The notes: generated from the letters alone by a model not told the origin. 64,000 nucleotides of DNA from Lichenostomus cassidix (GCA_008360975.2 CM039202.1:3420128-3484127); one strand, 5' to 3'; shown: positions 10,895-39,159, numbered from the stretch's first letter. Numbers and translations are program-made.

Positions 10895-13800
10895 TCAGAG
10901 CTCCATTTTGAGCTTCTCATGAAGATCCTCCTGGTCAATGTTGGCGCTGTGGCCATGCCAGCGGTGGTAGGCGAGCAGGGCGGCATTGCGGGCGGCGATG
11001 GCGCTCATCTCCATGGCGCTGGCGGCGTTCTCCACCCCGTTCAGGTAGTACAGGTGCTCGTGCAGGATGATGGGAGGACACTTTTCAGGAGTGCTGTACT
11101 GAGGATATGCCAACCACGGCTTCACCTTCACCGAGTCGTACGAGGAGAAGAGCAGATTGAGCTGCTCCTTGGTGAGCACTTCCTTGGAAAACACCTTCCA
11201 GACGGCCGACTGTGATGGCAGATTCCTGCCTGTGCTGACATCCCCCACGGGGGGCTCTACACCCACGCTGTAGAAGAACTGTTTGGGGTTGTCCGTGGTG
11301 AAGACTGCCCCCAAGTTAAAGGCCTGGGGGTCCTGGTAGCCGAAGAAAGAGGCGTTCAAGCGCCCATGCACCAGGGTGGTGACGGTCTGGTGGTAGGGAT
11401 TCGGGAATTCCGGGATGGGAGGGTCAAAGTTCCGGAAGGTGATGTTGGCCATCTCACGGCCGAGCGGGGCCGCGATGACCACGATGTCGTAGGTGTCACT
11501 TGTGAGCCCCGAGGACGTGTTGTAGGTGACCTCGTAGAGCTTCACTGGGTCCCCTGCAGAGAACAGCTCTGTCATCCCATGGTGGGAGGGAATCCCCATT
11601 GCCCAAGGCATTTCAAAACAAACCATTTGAGTTTATAAAATCATAACCGCTTAGCTGTCAGCTAGGGTTTGAGCCCTGTTTTTATGGAGTCGTGGAAAGG
11701 TTTGGGTTGGAAGGGACCGCAAAGCCCATCCAGTGCCACCCCTGCCGTGGCAGGGACACTTTCCACCATCCCAGGGTGCTCCAAGCTGGTCTTGGACACT
11801 CCCAGGGATCCAGGGCACAACCTCTATGGGAAACCCATTCCAGGGTGTCCCCACCCCCACAGGGAGGAATTTTCATTTCAAAACCCAAAAAGGCATGAGG
11901 TCAGTCCCCTCCCCACTGAAGGGAATCCCAACCCAACTCACCGCCATGCTTCTTTCTGATTTTTGGCTCTATGGACACAACCGTTCCTGGGATAACCTCA
12001 GCCTTGGAGGAGGAGATGAGGCCACTGCACACCAGCTTGTTCCCCCCTTTCACAGACCAAAAGCTTGACTTCAGCCCACCCAGGGACAATACACCTGCAA
12101 GGAAACCACCATCATCAGAGCACGGAAACACCGGGAGGGCAACATGGAAAATCAGGGGGAATAAACATCCCACTGGGGCCCAGAGCCTGGAGCCCATGGA
12201 ACAGGAATCCCAACACCCAGGATGGGAGTCTACCTCCAAAACACTCACCTACAAAGGCATTGACGATCACCCCTTGGCCATAATAGTACCTCATGAAGGG
12301 ACAAACCACCTCGTTGATGAATTTCTGCGAGAAGCCAGCTTTCTGCATGGCCTCATCGATGGTCTCGTTGAGCATCTGCGTGAAGTCATTGCCTCCCAGC
12401 GCGTGCAGCAGGCGCTCGTTGCTGCTGAAGGCATAGTCGTGCATCTGGTACCGGTAGATCCTTTAACGGCAGACAAGAAATTAGCTCTGGTAATTAGCTC
12501 TGTGGCCCTGGGAGCTTTGTGGGAGCAGCACGACAAGGGGCTGGAGGGACAGGGCAAAGAGGGCAGGTTTAGGTTGGCCAGTGGGCATTTTTATGAAGGT
12601 GGTGAGGTGCTGGTAGAGTTTCCCCAGAAAACCTGTGGCTGCCCCTTGACCCCTGGAAGTGTCCAAGGCCAGGCTGGATGGGGTTTGGAGCAACCTGGCT
12701 AGTGGAAGGTGTCCCTGCCCATGGAATGAGGTGGTTTTAAGGCTTTTTCCCACTTTTTCCCCCTCAGGGCCCCAACCCACCTCATGAACTTGTCCAGGAT
12801 GTCCTCCACCCACGTGGACATGCGCAGGGGGTTGAGGCCATAGTACCAGAGCTCCTTGAGGAAGTTGATGAAGGACCAGCTGCTCTCCTCAAACACAAGT
12901 TCCTCCCCGTTGTAAATACCTGCGAGGCTGTCCGGGACGGTGGCGACTGGGAGGCCTTCATGAAAAGGATGGGAAAAACTAATTTAGGGAAAAGTAGAGC
13001 TATTGCACCTCAACTGTAACTTCCTGGGACGACCTGGCTTTGTGCTGATAAGGGTTAGCGATTGAAGGTTGGAGTCCCAAAGTGCAGAAAGGGGAATCAG
13101 CCCTTGACCAGGAGCCAGGGCGTGATCAGAGGTGACTTTGGGACCATTATGCCATCAATAGGTCACCCGTGGGGGAGGAGGGGCCCTATTTCAATTAGGA
13201 TTTGGGTTTCCTCTGCCTGGAGGGGGGCTGGGATACCACAGGGGGCATGGGGGAGGAGATGGGGGGCTATTGGGGAAGAAAGGGGGGCTGTGGGGGAAGG
13301 ATATTGGAGAAAGGTGATTACTAGGGAAGTATATGAGGGGATTATTGGGAAAAGAACGGGGATTGTTGGGGAAGGATTCAGGGGGAATATTGGGAAAAAA
13401 AGGAGGTGCTATTAAGGAAGGATGTGAGGTGTTACTGGGGAAGGATATGGGAGGTTACTGAGAAAGAAGTGAGACTATTGGAGAAGGACATGAGGGCTAC
13501 TGGGGATGCATAAGGGGCTACCAAAGTTTGTTCTTCCGAGGGATGTCCCCCAGCAGAGTGGGACCCAGAGCACCCCAGGGGGATGATTTTGGGACCAACG
13601 GATGATTTTGGGGCTGGGGGATGCCAGGGTGGGGGTTCTGCTCACCCAGCTCCTTGACAAAATGCTTCATGTGCAGGTTGAGGGGGTGGATGATTGCTCC
13701 CCCTGCCTCATAGGCAGCACCCTCCACGTCCAGCGTGTGCAGCCGGCCGCCCACCTCCGCCTTCTCCAGCACGTGCAGCTGCACACCGCGGCCGAACTTC

Positions 13801-14990
13801 TGCCGCAGGTAATACGCCGCGGCCGAGCCGCCGATCCCGCCACCCACCACGGCTGGGAGAACAGGACCTGGTCACTCTCACTGCCCTCGACCCTCAGGGA
13901 TCCCCCCTTTCCCTCACGGGCTCCCCACCTGACAGATCCCCTCAAGTGATTCCTTCCTCACAGACCCTTCTCAGATCCTTCACAGTCCCCCTCCCTCATA
14001 ATCCCCTCTATCCCCCTCACAAATCCCCTCATGGTGTCCCCCACCTCACACCCCTCATCCTCATAGATCCCCTCAAGGGACCCCTCCCTCATACCACCTC
14101 CTTCATGGCTCCCCCCTCACAAATCCCCTCATGGTTTCCCCGCCTCAAGGGACCTTCCTCAGGCCCCCCATCCCGATAGATCCCCTCCCAGGACCCCCTG
14201 ACAGATCCCCTTAAGGGACCCCCTCCCTCATACCGCCTTCCCCACAGCTCCCCGCTCACAAATCCCCTCATGGTGTCCCCTGCTCGGGGCCCCCATCCCC
14301 ATTCCCTCAAGGGAATCCCCCCTCCCTCATACCACCTCCCTCAGAGTTCTCCTCTCACAAATCCCCTCATGATGTCCCCCCCTCAAGGGACCTCTCTCGG
14401 GCCCCCAACCCCACAGATCCCCTTATGGGACCCCCTGACAGACCCCCTCAAGGGAGCCCCATCCCTCATGGCTTCCCCTCACAAATCCCCTCATGGGGAC
14501 TCCCCGCCTCACACCCCCTGTCCCTCACAGATCCCTCACGGTTTCCCCATTTCAGATCCCCTCACGGACATTACCGCCATACTCCCTGCCCCTCACAGAT
14601 CCCCTCACAGGCCCCCCTGGCCTCCAGAGACCTGGAGGAGTCCCCACCTCCGACCTTCCTCACAGATTCTCTCAAAGGATCCCCCTCACCCCTCACAGAT
14701 CCCCTCAGTCTTCCCCCTCAGATCCCTTCAAGGGACCCTTCTCATCACACCTCCGGCAGCTCCCGTGAAGAGATCCCCCCTCAGCTCTCCCCTCACAGAT
14801 CCCTCACACAATCCCCTCTCGCCCCCTACCCCTCCCTCACACCCGCTCTCCCCTCACAGCCGCGGCCATCGCCCCCGCTCTCCCCCGCCGCACCGATCTT
14901 GGCGGGCCCATCGCGGAGGCTCAGCGCGGGCGGGCAGAGCGCGGCGAGCAGCGGCAGCAGCAGCAGCGGGAGCCGGCGGAGGCCCGGCAT
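10895..14990 (-). CDS. PCYOX1: prenylcysteine oxidase 1, copy 1 (6 exons, 500 aa)
   Basis: Minus-strand exons in coding order are 14990-14894, 13852-13646, 12955-12781, 12460-12249, 12094-11942 and 11553-10895. They sum to 1503 nt with no stop, giving 500 aa, close to the usual length of about 505. Exon 1 encodes a hydrophobic signal peptide ([19 protein letters not shown]). Exon 2 opens with the FAD-binding motif [15 protein letters not shown]. Later conserved blocks include [36 protein letters not shown] and [18 protein letters not shown]. The family is a lysosomal and lipoprotein-associated FAD thioether oxidase that cleaves prenylcysteines released from prenylated proteins. The C terminus is LKMEL where copy 2 has LKTEL. 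Synteny with SNRPG and TIA1 supports PCYOX1 rather than PCYOX1L. Confidence 0.95.
11690..11890 (-). mobile_element. CR1 fragment in PCYOX1 copy-1 intron 5
   Basis: The reverse-orientation CR1 tail is visible: GGTTTGGGTTGGAAGGGACC, CATCCAGTGCCACCCCTGCC, TGGACACTCCCAGGGATCC. The equivalent place in unit 2 is larger and carries an added pentanucleotide array. Confidence 0.8.
12605..12735 (+). mobile_element. CR1 fragment in PCYOX1 copy-1 intron 3
   Basis: Forward CR1 3' sequence (GTGGCTGCCCCTTGACCCCTGG, TGTCCAAGGCCAGGCTGG, GGAAGGTGTCCCTGCCC). The same element sits at 18730-18855 in unit 2, so it predates the duplication. Confidence 0.75.
13190..13510. repeat. G-rich minisatellite in PCYOX1 copy-1 intron 2
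   Basis: Units of GGGGGCTATTGGGGAAG type; the counterpart lies at 19330-19650. Confidence 0.8.
13870..14860. repeat. CCTCACAAATCCCCTCATGG minisatellite, PCYOX1 copy-1 intron 1
   Basis: Roughly 30-100-bp degenerate units rich in CCCTCACAGATCCCCTCA fill intron 1 completely. The counterpart lies at 20020-20985. Confidence 0.85.
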
Positions 14991-15087
14991 GGCGCAGGCG
15001 GAGGGCACAGGGCAAGGGGCGGAGCGGAAGGGCGGCTCGGGCGGACGGTGCGAACATGAAGGACAGAAAAGGTCGATCGCACCAACC

Positions 15088-15126
15088 GCGCCGCTGGTGT
15101 AGTGGTATCATGCAAGATTCCCATTC
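15088..15126 (+). pseudogene. truncated tRNA-Gly(CCC) at the duplication junction
   Basis: The first 39 nt are identical to the start of the full tRNA at 21218. They include the A box (TGGTGTAGTGG) and run to just after the CCC anticodon. The sequence then switches to the left end of unit 2. The B box, T arm and acceptor 3' strand are missing, so it cannot fold or be transcribed normally by Pol III. Confidence 0.93.
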
Positions 15127-15699
15127 CAAACTTTGAGGGGGTTGAATTTATTGAAGTAGGTATTAAATTTCTGCTATTTTTAGTGGTTTCCTCCTTAAAA
15201 AAATGCTCAGGTCATTAAATAATTTATTAACTACTTCACACCTCAACACAGCAACGGATGTTGGTGGAATTTCCCTCTTTCCCACCCGTTTTGGCAGCTC
15301 CCCCCACCCCATAAGCTACAGTAACGTTTGGGAAGCAAACAAATCCCCAGTTTCCACCCTGAGGAACAATCACTTGGCAGACCCTTTGGAAAAGCCAAGG
15401 CAGAGGGATGGACAGTCTGGGAATTGGCATTCCCAGCTGGAGAAGGGGTGGGATGTGCAGGGCTTCACAGTGATCCCAAGCTGCAGGGCACTTTGGGGGT
15501 CAATACGGCACTTTGGATGAATTCCCTAATCTCAGACAGGCATGGATGGAGGAGTTTGAGGAAAACTCAGGGGAATTGGCTTGAGGAAAAACTCCTGGCT
15601 TACTTGGGAATGCTTCAGTGCTGTCCTGCTCCCTCCTGAGTTGGCCAAACAGCTTCCAAATGGCACCATGGGGTGGTTTAGATGAGATAACAGGAATCA

Positions 15700-16690
15700 T
15701 TTTGTCATGGAAAGGGCCACCAGCCCTGGAGGTGTCCAACACATGGAGGTGGCACTTGAGGACATCATCAGTGGTGAATGTAGTTGGGTTGATGGTTGGA
15801 CTTGATGGTCTTGATCTTGAAGGTCTTGATGACCTTGAAGGTCTTAAAGATCTTTATGATCTTGAAGGTCTTCCAACCTTATCCTACAGAACATTTCCTC
15901 GGAGGGGTGAAGCACAGAGTTCATTAGTCTTAGTTACAACATCTTGACAATCTTGAAGGTCTTCCAAACTTAAGGATCCCATGATCCTACAAAACACCTC
16001 CTCAGAGGGGCAAAGCACAGAGTTCGTTACTGTTAATTATGGTATCTTGATGATCTTGAAGGTCTTCCAACCTTAAGGATCCCATGATCCTACAAAACAC
16101 CTCCTTGGAGGGGCAAAGCACAGAGTTCATCAGTGTTAATTATGGTATCTTGATGTTCTTGACGATCTTGAAGGTCTTGGTGATCTTGAAGGTCTTCAAA
16201 CCTTAAGGATCCCATGATCCTATGAAACACCTCCTTGGAGGGGCAAAGCATGGATTTCATTAGTGTTAATTACAGTATCATGATGGTCTTGAAGATCTTC
16301 AAGGTCTTCCAACCTTAAGGATCTCATGATCCTATGAAACACCTCCTCAGAGGGGCTAAGCATGGATTTTATCAGTGTTAATTACAGTATCGTGATGGTC
16401 TTGAATGTTTTGGTCTTGAAGGTCTTGATGATCTTCAAGGTCTTCCAACCTTAAGGATCCCATGATCCTAAGAAACACCTCCTCAGAGGGGCGAAGCATG
16501 GAGTTTATTAGTGTTAATTACAGTATCTTGAAGGCCTTGATGTTCCTGATGGTCTTGACAATCTTGAAGATCTTGACGATCTTGAAGTTCTCAACGATCT
16601 TGAAGGTCTTGATGATCTTGAAGGTCTTCACAATCTTGAAAAGCTTGATGTTCTTGAAGCTCTTCCAACCTTAATGAGTGATTCCACAAA
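15700..16690 (+). repeat. CR1-tail-derived minisatellite, expanded in unit 2
   Basis: It has the same CR1 3' end as at 10310. About six further units of roughly 100 bp follow, each joining AACCTTAAGGATCCCATGATCC, AAACACCTCCTCAGAGGGG, a TGTTAATTA block and CTTGAAGGTCTT. Possible minus-strand AATAAA lies at 16504-16509. The expansion accounts for most of the length difference between the two units. Confidence 0.8.
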
Positions 16691-16752
16691 ACACCTTGTC
16701 AGAGGGACAAAGCACAGAGCTCGTTAGTGTTAATTAAGCCCCATGGCGGGTG

Positions 16753-19700
16753 TCAGAGCTCCGTTTTGAGCTTCTCGTGCAGGTCCTCCTGGTCGATGTT
16801 GGCGCTGTGGCCATGCCAGCGGTGGAAGGCGAGCAGGGCGGCGTTGCGGGCGGCGATGGCGCTCATCTCCATGGCGCTGGCGGCGCGCTCCAGTCCGTTC
16901 AGGTAGTACAGGTGCTCGTGCAGGATGATGGGAGGACACTTTTCGGGAGGGCTGTACTGAGGATATGCCAACCACGGCTTCACCTTCACCGAGTCGTACG
17001 AGGAGAAGAGCAGATTGAGCTGCTCCTTGGTGAGCACTTCCTTGGAAAACACCTTCCAGACGGCCGATTGTGCCATCAGCTTCCCACTCACGCTGGCGTC
17101 CCCCACGGGGGACACCACACCCAGGCTGTTGATGAACAGTTTAGGGTTGTCCGTGGTGAAAATCGCCCCCAAGTTAAAGGCCTGGGGGTCCTGGTAGCCG
17201 AAGAAAGAGGCGTTCAAGCGCCCGTGCACCAGGGTGGTGATGGTCTGGTGGTAGGGATTTGGGAATTCCGGGATGGGAGGGTCAAAGTTCCGGAAGGTGA
17301 TGTTGGCCATCCTGTGGCCGAACGGGGCTGCGATGACCACGATGTCGTAGGTGTCACTTGTGAGCCCTGAGGACGTGTTGTAGGTGACCTCGTACAGCTT
17401 CACTGGGTCCCCTGCAGAGAACAGCTCTGTCATCCCATGGCAGGAGGGAATCCCCACTGCCCAAGGCATTTCAAAACAAACCATTTGCATTTAAAAATTT
17501 AGCTGTCAGCTGGGGTTTGAGCCCTGTTTTTATGGAGTCATGGAGTGGTTTTGATTGGAAGGTTGCAAAGCCCATCCAGTGCCACCCCTGCCATGGCAGG
17601 GACACTTTCTACCATCCCAGGGTGCTCCAAGCTGGCCTTGGACACTCCCAGGGATCCAGGATCATCCACAGCTTCTCTGGGAATTCCATCCCAGCCCCTC
17701 ACCACCATCACAGGGAGGAATTTCTTCCCAATATCCCATCCAAACCAGCACCAGGAATTACAGAATGGTTTTGGATGGGAGAGACCTTAAAGCCCAAACC
17801 ATCCCATCCCATCCCATCCCATCCCATCCCATCCCATCCCATCCCATCCCATCCCATCCCATCCCATCCCTGCCATGCTCAGGGACACTTCCACCCCAGG
17901 TTGCTCCAAGCCCCACCCAGCCTGGGCTTGGACACTCCCAGGGATCCAGGGGCAGCCACAACCTCTGTAGGAATTCCATTCCAGGGTGTCCCCACCCCCA
18001 CAGGGAGGAATTTTCATTTCAAAACCCAAAAAGGCATGAGGTCAGTCCCCTCCCCACTGAAGGGAATCCCAACCCAACTCACCGCCGTGCTTCTTTCTGA
18101 TTTTTGGCTCTATGGACACAACCGTTCCTGGGATAACCTCAGCCTTGGAGGAGTAGATGAGGCCACTGCACACCAGCTTGTTCCCCCCTTTCACAGACCA
18201 AAGGCCTGACTGCACCCCAGCCAGGGACACAGCACCTACAAGGAAACCACCACCGTCAGAGCAGGGAAACACCGGAAGAGCAACATGGAAAATCAGAGGG
18301 AATAAACATCCCACTGGGGCCCAGAGCCTGGAAGAACAGGAATCCCAACACCCAGGATGGGAGTCTACCTCCAAAACACTCACCTACAAAGGCGTTGACG
18401 GTGACTCCTTGGCCATAATTAACCCTCATGGCTGGACAAACCACCTCATTGATGAATTTCTGTGAGAAGCCAGCTTTCTGCATGGCCTCATCGATGGTCT
18501 CGTTGAGCATCTGCGTGAAGTCATTGCCTCCCAGCGCGTGCAGCAGGCGCTCGTTGCTGCTGAAGGCATAGTCGTGCATCTGGTACCGGTAGATCCTTTA
18601 ACGGCAGACAAGAAATTAGCTCTGGTAATTAGCTCTGTGGCCCTAGGAGCTTTGTGGGAGCAGCATGACAAGGGGCTGGAGGGACAGGGCAAAGAGGGCA
18701 GGTTTAGGTTGGCTAGTGGGCATTTTTATGAAGGTGGTGAGGTGCTGGTAGAGTTTCCCCAGAAAACCTGTGGCTGCCCTTGTATCCCTGAAAGTGTCCA
18801 AGGCCAGGCTGGATGGGGTTTGGAGCAACCTGGCTAGTGGAAGGTGTCCCTGCCCACGGAATGAGGAGTTTTTAAGGCTTTTTCCCACTTTTTCCCCTTT
18901 AGGGCCCCAACCCACCTCATGAACTTGTCCAGGATGTCCTCCACCCACATGGACATGCGCAGGGGGTTGAGGCCATAGTGCCAGAGCAGCTTGAGGAAAT
19001 TGATGAAGGACCAGCTGCTCTCCTCAAACACAAATTCGTCCCCGTTGTAAACGCCAGCGAGGCTGCCCTGGGGTGAGGCGACCGAGAGGCCTTCAGGAAA
19101 AGGATGGGAAAATTAATTTAGGGAAAAGTAGAGCTATTGCACCTCAACTTTAACTTCCTGGGACGACCTGGCTTTGTGCTGATAAGGGTTAGCGATTGAA
19201 GGTTGGAGTCCCAAAGCATATCAGCCCTTGACCAGGAGCAAGAGAGTGATTGGAGATGACTTTCAGACCATTATGATGCCATTAATGGGTCACCTGTAGG
19301 GGAGAAGGGGCCCTATTTCAATTAGGATTTAGGTTTCCTCTGCCTGGAGGGGGGCTGGGGTACCACAGGGGGCATGGGGGAGGTGATGGGGGGCTATTGG
19401 GGAAGACAGGGGGGCTGTGGGGGAAGGATATTGGAGAAAGGTGATTACTAGGAAAGCATATGGGGGAGTATTAGGAAAAGAAGGGGGACTGTTGGGGAAC
19501 GACATGGAGGAATACTGGGAAAAGTATGAGGGGCTATTGAGGAAGGATGTGAGGGGCTATTGAGGAAAGATGTGAGGGGCTACTGTGGAAGGATATGGGA
19601 GATTATTGGGAAAGAAGTGAGACTATTGGAGAAGGATATGAGGGCTACTGGGGATGCATAAGGGGCTACCAAAGTTTGTTCTTACGAGGGATGTCCCCCA

Positions 19701-21114
19701 GCAGAGTGGGACCCAGAGCACCCCAGGGGGATGATTTTGGGACCAACGGATGATTTTGGGGCTGAGGCATGCCAGGGTGGGGGTTCTGCTCACCCAGCTC
19801 CTTGACAAAGTGCTTCATGTGCAGGTTGAGGGGGTGGATGACTGACCCCCCTGCCTCATAGGCAGCACCCTCCACGTCCAGCGTGTGCAGCCGGCCGCCC
19901 ACCTCCGCCTTCTCCAGCACGTGCAGCTGCACGCCTCGGCCGAACTTCTGCCGCAGGTAATACGCCGCGGCCGAGCCGCCGATCCCGCCACCCACCACGG
20001 CTGGGAGAACAGGACCTGGTCACTCTCACTGCCCTCGACCCTCAGGGATCCCCCTTTCCCTCACGGGCTCCCCACCTGACAGATCCCCTCAAGTGATTCC
20101 TCCCTCACAGACCCTTCACAGAGCCTTCACAGTCCCCCTCCCTCATAATCCCCTCCATCCCCCTCACAAATCCACTCACACCCCTCACCCCCATAGATCC
20201 CCTCATGGGACCCCCTCCCTCATGGCTCCCCCTCACAAATCCCCTCATGGTGTCCTCAAGGGACCTCCCTCGGGCCCTCCAACCCCCCTGACAGATCCCC
20301 TCAAGGAAACCTCCTCCCTCATACCCCTCCCTCATGGCTCCCCCCTCACAAATCCCCTCAATGGTGTCCTTAAGGGACTTCCCTCAGGCCCCCAATCCCC
20401 ATAGATCACCTCATGGGACTCCCTGACAAATTCCCTCAAGGGACCCTCTTCCTCATACCGCCTCCCTCACAGCTCTCTCCTTACAAATCCCCTCATGGTG
20501 TCCTCAAGGGACCTCTCTCGGGCCCCCCAACCCCACAGATCCCCTTATGGGACCCCCTGACGGATTCCCTCAACGGAGCCCCATCCCTCATGGCTTCCCC
20601 TCACAAATCCCCTCATGGGGACTCCCCGCCTCACACCCCCTGTCCCTCACAGATCCCTCACGGGTTTCCCCACTTCAGATCCCCTCACGGACATTACAGC
20701 CATACTCCCTGCCCCTCACAGATCCCCTCACAGGCCCCCTGACCTCGAGGGACCTCGAAGGGTCTCCGCCTCACACCTTCCTCACAGATCCCCTCAAAGG
20801 ATCCCCCTCGCCCCTCACAGATCCCCTAATAGTCTTCCCCCCAGATCACTTCAAGGGACCCTTCTCATCACACCTTCCGGCAGCTCCCCTGAAGAGATCC
20901 GCCCTCAGCTCTCCCCTCACAGATCCCTCACACAATCCCCTCTCGCCCTCTACCCCTCCCTCACACCCGCTCTCCCCTCACAGCCGCGGCCATCGCCCCC
21001 GCTCTCCCCCGCCGCACCGATCTTGGCGGGCCCATCGCGGAGGCTCAGCGCGGGCGGGCAGAGCGCGGAGAGCAGCGGCAGCAGCAGCAGCGGGAGCCGG
21101 CGGAGGCCCGGCAT
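16753..21114 (-). CDS. PCYOX1: prenylcysteine oxidase 1, copy 2 (6 exons, 500 aa)
   Basis: Minus-strand exons in coding order are 21114-21018, 20000-19794, 19090-18916, 18595-18384, 18235-18083 and 17411-16753. Exon lengths (97, 207, 175, 212, 153 and 659 nt) equal those of copy 1, and the frame is open for 500 aa. The signal peptide ([19 protein letters not shown]) and the FAD-binding [15 protein letters not shown] are kept. It differs most from copy 1 in exon 3 ([18 protein letters not shown] against [18 protein letters not shown]) and in one patch of exon 6 (about 17068-17143). The C terminus is LKTEL. Its promoter side abuts the intact tRNA-Gly gene and then TIA1, the ancestral neighbourhood, so this copy kept the original upstream context and copy 1 kept the original downstream context next to SNRPG. 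Confidence 0.95.
17530..18025 (-). mobile_element. two CR1 fragments with an internal CATCC array
   Basis: Two reverse CR1 tails lie back to back (17530-17720 and 17757-18025). Between CR1 landmarks at about 17798-17870 a CATCC pentanucleotide is repeated about 14 times. Unit 1 has only one CR1 here and no array, so the change postdates the duplication. Confidence 0.8.
18730..18855 (+). mobile_element. CR1 fragment in PCYOX1 copy-2 intron 3
   Basis: Counterpart of 12605-12735, in the same orientation and with near-identical sequence. Confidence 0.75.
19330..19650. repeat. G-rich minisatellite, PCYOX1 copy-2 intron 2
   Basis: Counterpart of 13190-13510 with a different arrangement of GGGGAAG units. 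Confidence 0.8.
20020..20985. repeat. CCCTCACAGATCCCCTCA minisatellite, PCYOX1 copy-2 intron 1
   Basis: Counterpart of 13870-14860. Unit order has been partly reshuffled by small insertions and deletions. Confidence 0.85.
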
Positions 21115-21217
21115 GGCGCAGGCGGAGCGGAAGGGCACAGGGCAATGGGCGGGCCGGAAGGGCGGCTCGGGCGGATGGTGCGAACATGAGGGAGAGAAAA
21201 GGTCGATCGCACCAACC

Positions 21218-21288
21218 GCGCCGCTGGTGTAGTGGTATCATGCAAGATTCCCATTCTTGCGACCCGGGTTCGATTCCCGGGCGGCGCA
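21218..21288 (+). tRNA. tRNA-Gly(CCC)
   Basis: This 71-nt sequence folds as a complete cloverleaf. The acceptor stem is GCGCCGC with GCGGCGC plus discriminator A. The A box is TGGTGTAGTGG, the anticodon loop is TTCCCAT with anticodon CCC between stems CAAGA and TCTTG, and the T arm contains GGGTTCGATTCCC (B box). A Pol III terminator TTTTT lies at 21293-21297. Its 5' half has been copied to 15088-15126 by the tandem duplication. Confidence 0.97.
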
Positions 21289-21299
21289 GGAGCTTTTTC

Positions 21300-22330
21300 G
21301 CATCCCTGTCAATTATTTTATGCGGAATTTCAAAGTCCTTTATTTTACACCCTTGACTTTTAATTATTTTAATTTTCGCATCCCTTTCAGTTATTTTATG
21401 CGGAATTTCAAAGTCCTTTATTTTACATCCTTGATTTTTAATTATTTTTATTTAACTCCTTCATTTTAATTGTCCCGCCCCGGTGGAAGGCTCCCCCTCG
21501 GTGCCCACATTTACCTTTTCACCCTGCTTTTAATCCCTTTACTTTTAATCCCCTTACTTTTAATCCCTTTACTTTTAATTATTTTATTTTTACCTCCTTC
21601 GTTTTAAAATTCATTTAGTTTAAACCCCTTTGTAAAAATTCCTTTAACTCCTTCAGATTTTTTTTTCCTGCCCTTTGTTCCTGCTGCTCACATGTCCCTT
21701 TTCACCCCGCTTTTAAACCGTTCACTTTTAATTCTTTCATTTTTAATTAATTTTAAATAATTAATATTAGTCCCTTTACTTTTAATTACTCTTATTTTAG
21801 TCTCTTTACTTTTAATCCATGTATTTCATAAGCTTTATTTCCCAGTGCCACCCCGTTGCCCACATGTCCCTTTTCACCCCGACTTTAACGCCTTTACTTT
21901 CAATTATTTCCATTTTAACCTTTACTTTTCAACTCCTTCATTTCAAACTCCACTATTTTAACTCCTTTAACTCCCTTTATTTTTATTTCTCAGCCCTGCT
22001 GCCCCCATTCCCAGTGCCCCGATGTCCCTGACCCGCCTATCGCTTTTCACCGCGGTTTTAACCCCTTTACTTTCAATTATTTTCAATTCCTCAATTTTAA
22101 ATTCCTCTCTCTCAACACCTTTATTTTCACACCTTTATTGTCACTTCCCCACACTGATTCCCCCGTTCCAGTACCCACCAGCACCTTTTCCCCGCTTTTA
22201 ACCTCTTTACTCTTAACCCTTTCAACTCCTTCCCATTTAACCGCCTCATGTTACACACCTTTATTTTAAACCCCTTCATTTTCCACCTTTTTAACTTCCA
22301 ATTCTTTTCTTTTAATCGAATTTTAACCTC
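21300..22330. other. AT-rich intergenic stretch with CTTTACTTTTAATT units
   Basis: About 1 kb of pyrimidine-biased AT-rich sequence built from CCTTTACTTTTAATTATTTT and related units, with two near-identical blocks of about 70 bp at 21297-21365 and 21377-21450. It separates the tRNA from the TIA1 CpG island. No gene is seen. Confidence 0.6.
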
Positions 22331-22588
22331 TTCTCTCCCGCCCCTCACGGCCGCGCATGCGCAGAGCGGGCTGGCCGCGCGTCCCCGCGCCGTTCCCGCG
22401 CTCTCCCCGCGCACGCGCGTTCCCGCCCCCCCCGGCCCCTCAGCCCGCCCGCCCGCCGCCATCTTGCGAGGAGCCGCCGCGGGACCGTCCGCCGGCGGGG
22501 CCGGCGCCGCTCGGGCTGCCCGGGCTGCCCAGGGCTCACGGGGCCGCCCCGGCGGGCGGGAAGAGCCGGGGCGGGCGGCGGCGGCGCC
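22330..22588 (+). promoter_or_regulatory. TIA1: TIA1 CpG-island promoter with YY1 site
   Basis: GC content jumps abruptly at 22330. GCCGCCATCTTG at 22455-22466 is a YY1 motif. No TATA box is seen, and the start codon follows at 22589. Confidence 0.7.

Positions 22589-39159
<16,571 letters not shown>

Larger units (their letters stand above)
9742..15126. repeat. tandem segmental duplication, unit 1 (PCYOX1 copy 1)
   Basis: This 5.4-kb unit starts near AAACGTTGAGAGGGTTG and ends inside a tRNA-Gly gene. It matches 15127-21256 through exons, introns and flanks in the same order. The flank at 9885-10330 is nearly base-for-base the same as 15275-15720. The right unit is about 750 bp longer, mainly because its 3'-flank minisatellite has expanded. 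Confidence 0.93.
15127..21256. repeat. tandem segmental duplication, unit 2 (PCYOX1 copy 2)
   Basis: This begins with AAACTTTGAGGGGGTTG, matching 9742 onward, and runs to the point in the intact tRNA that corresponds to the cut at 15126. It is 6.1 kb. All PCYOX1 exons are the same length as in unit 1. Differences are scattered substitutions, an expanded array at 15900-16680 and a CATCC array at about 17800-17870. Confidence 0.93.

Noticed and set aside
15088..15126. Functional second tRNA-Gly
   Set aside because: B box, T arm and acceptor 3' strand are absent after 39 nt.
9742..21256. Possibility that the second PCYOX1 is an uncollapsed haplotype
   Set aside because: The copies differ by many substitutions, amino-acid changes, a CR1 gain and a CATCC array, and share a unique junction inside a tRNA. 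That is more than expected of allelic sequence, though read depth would settle it.
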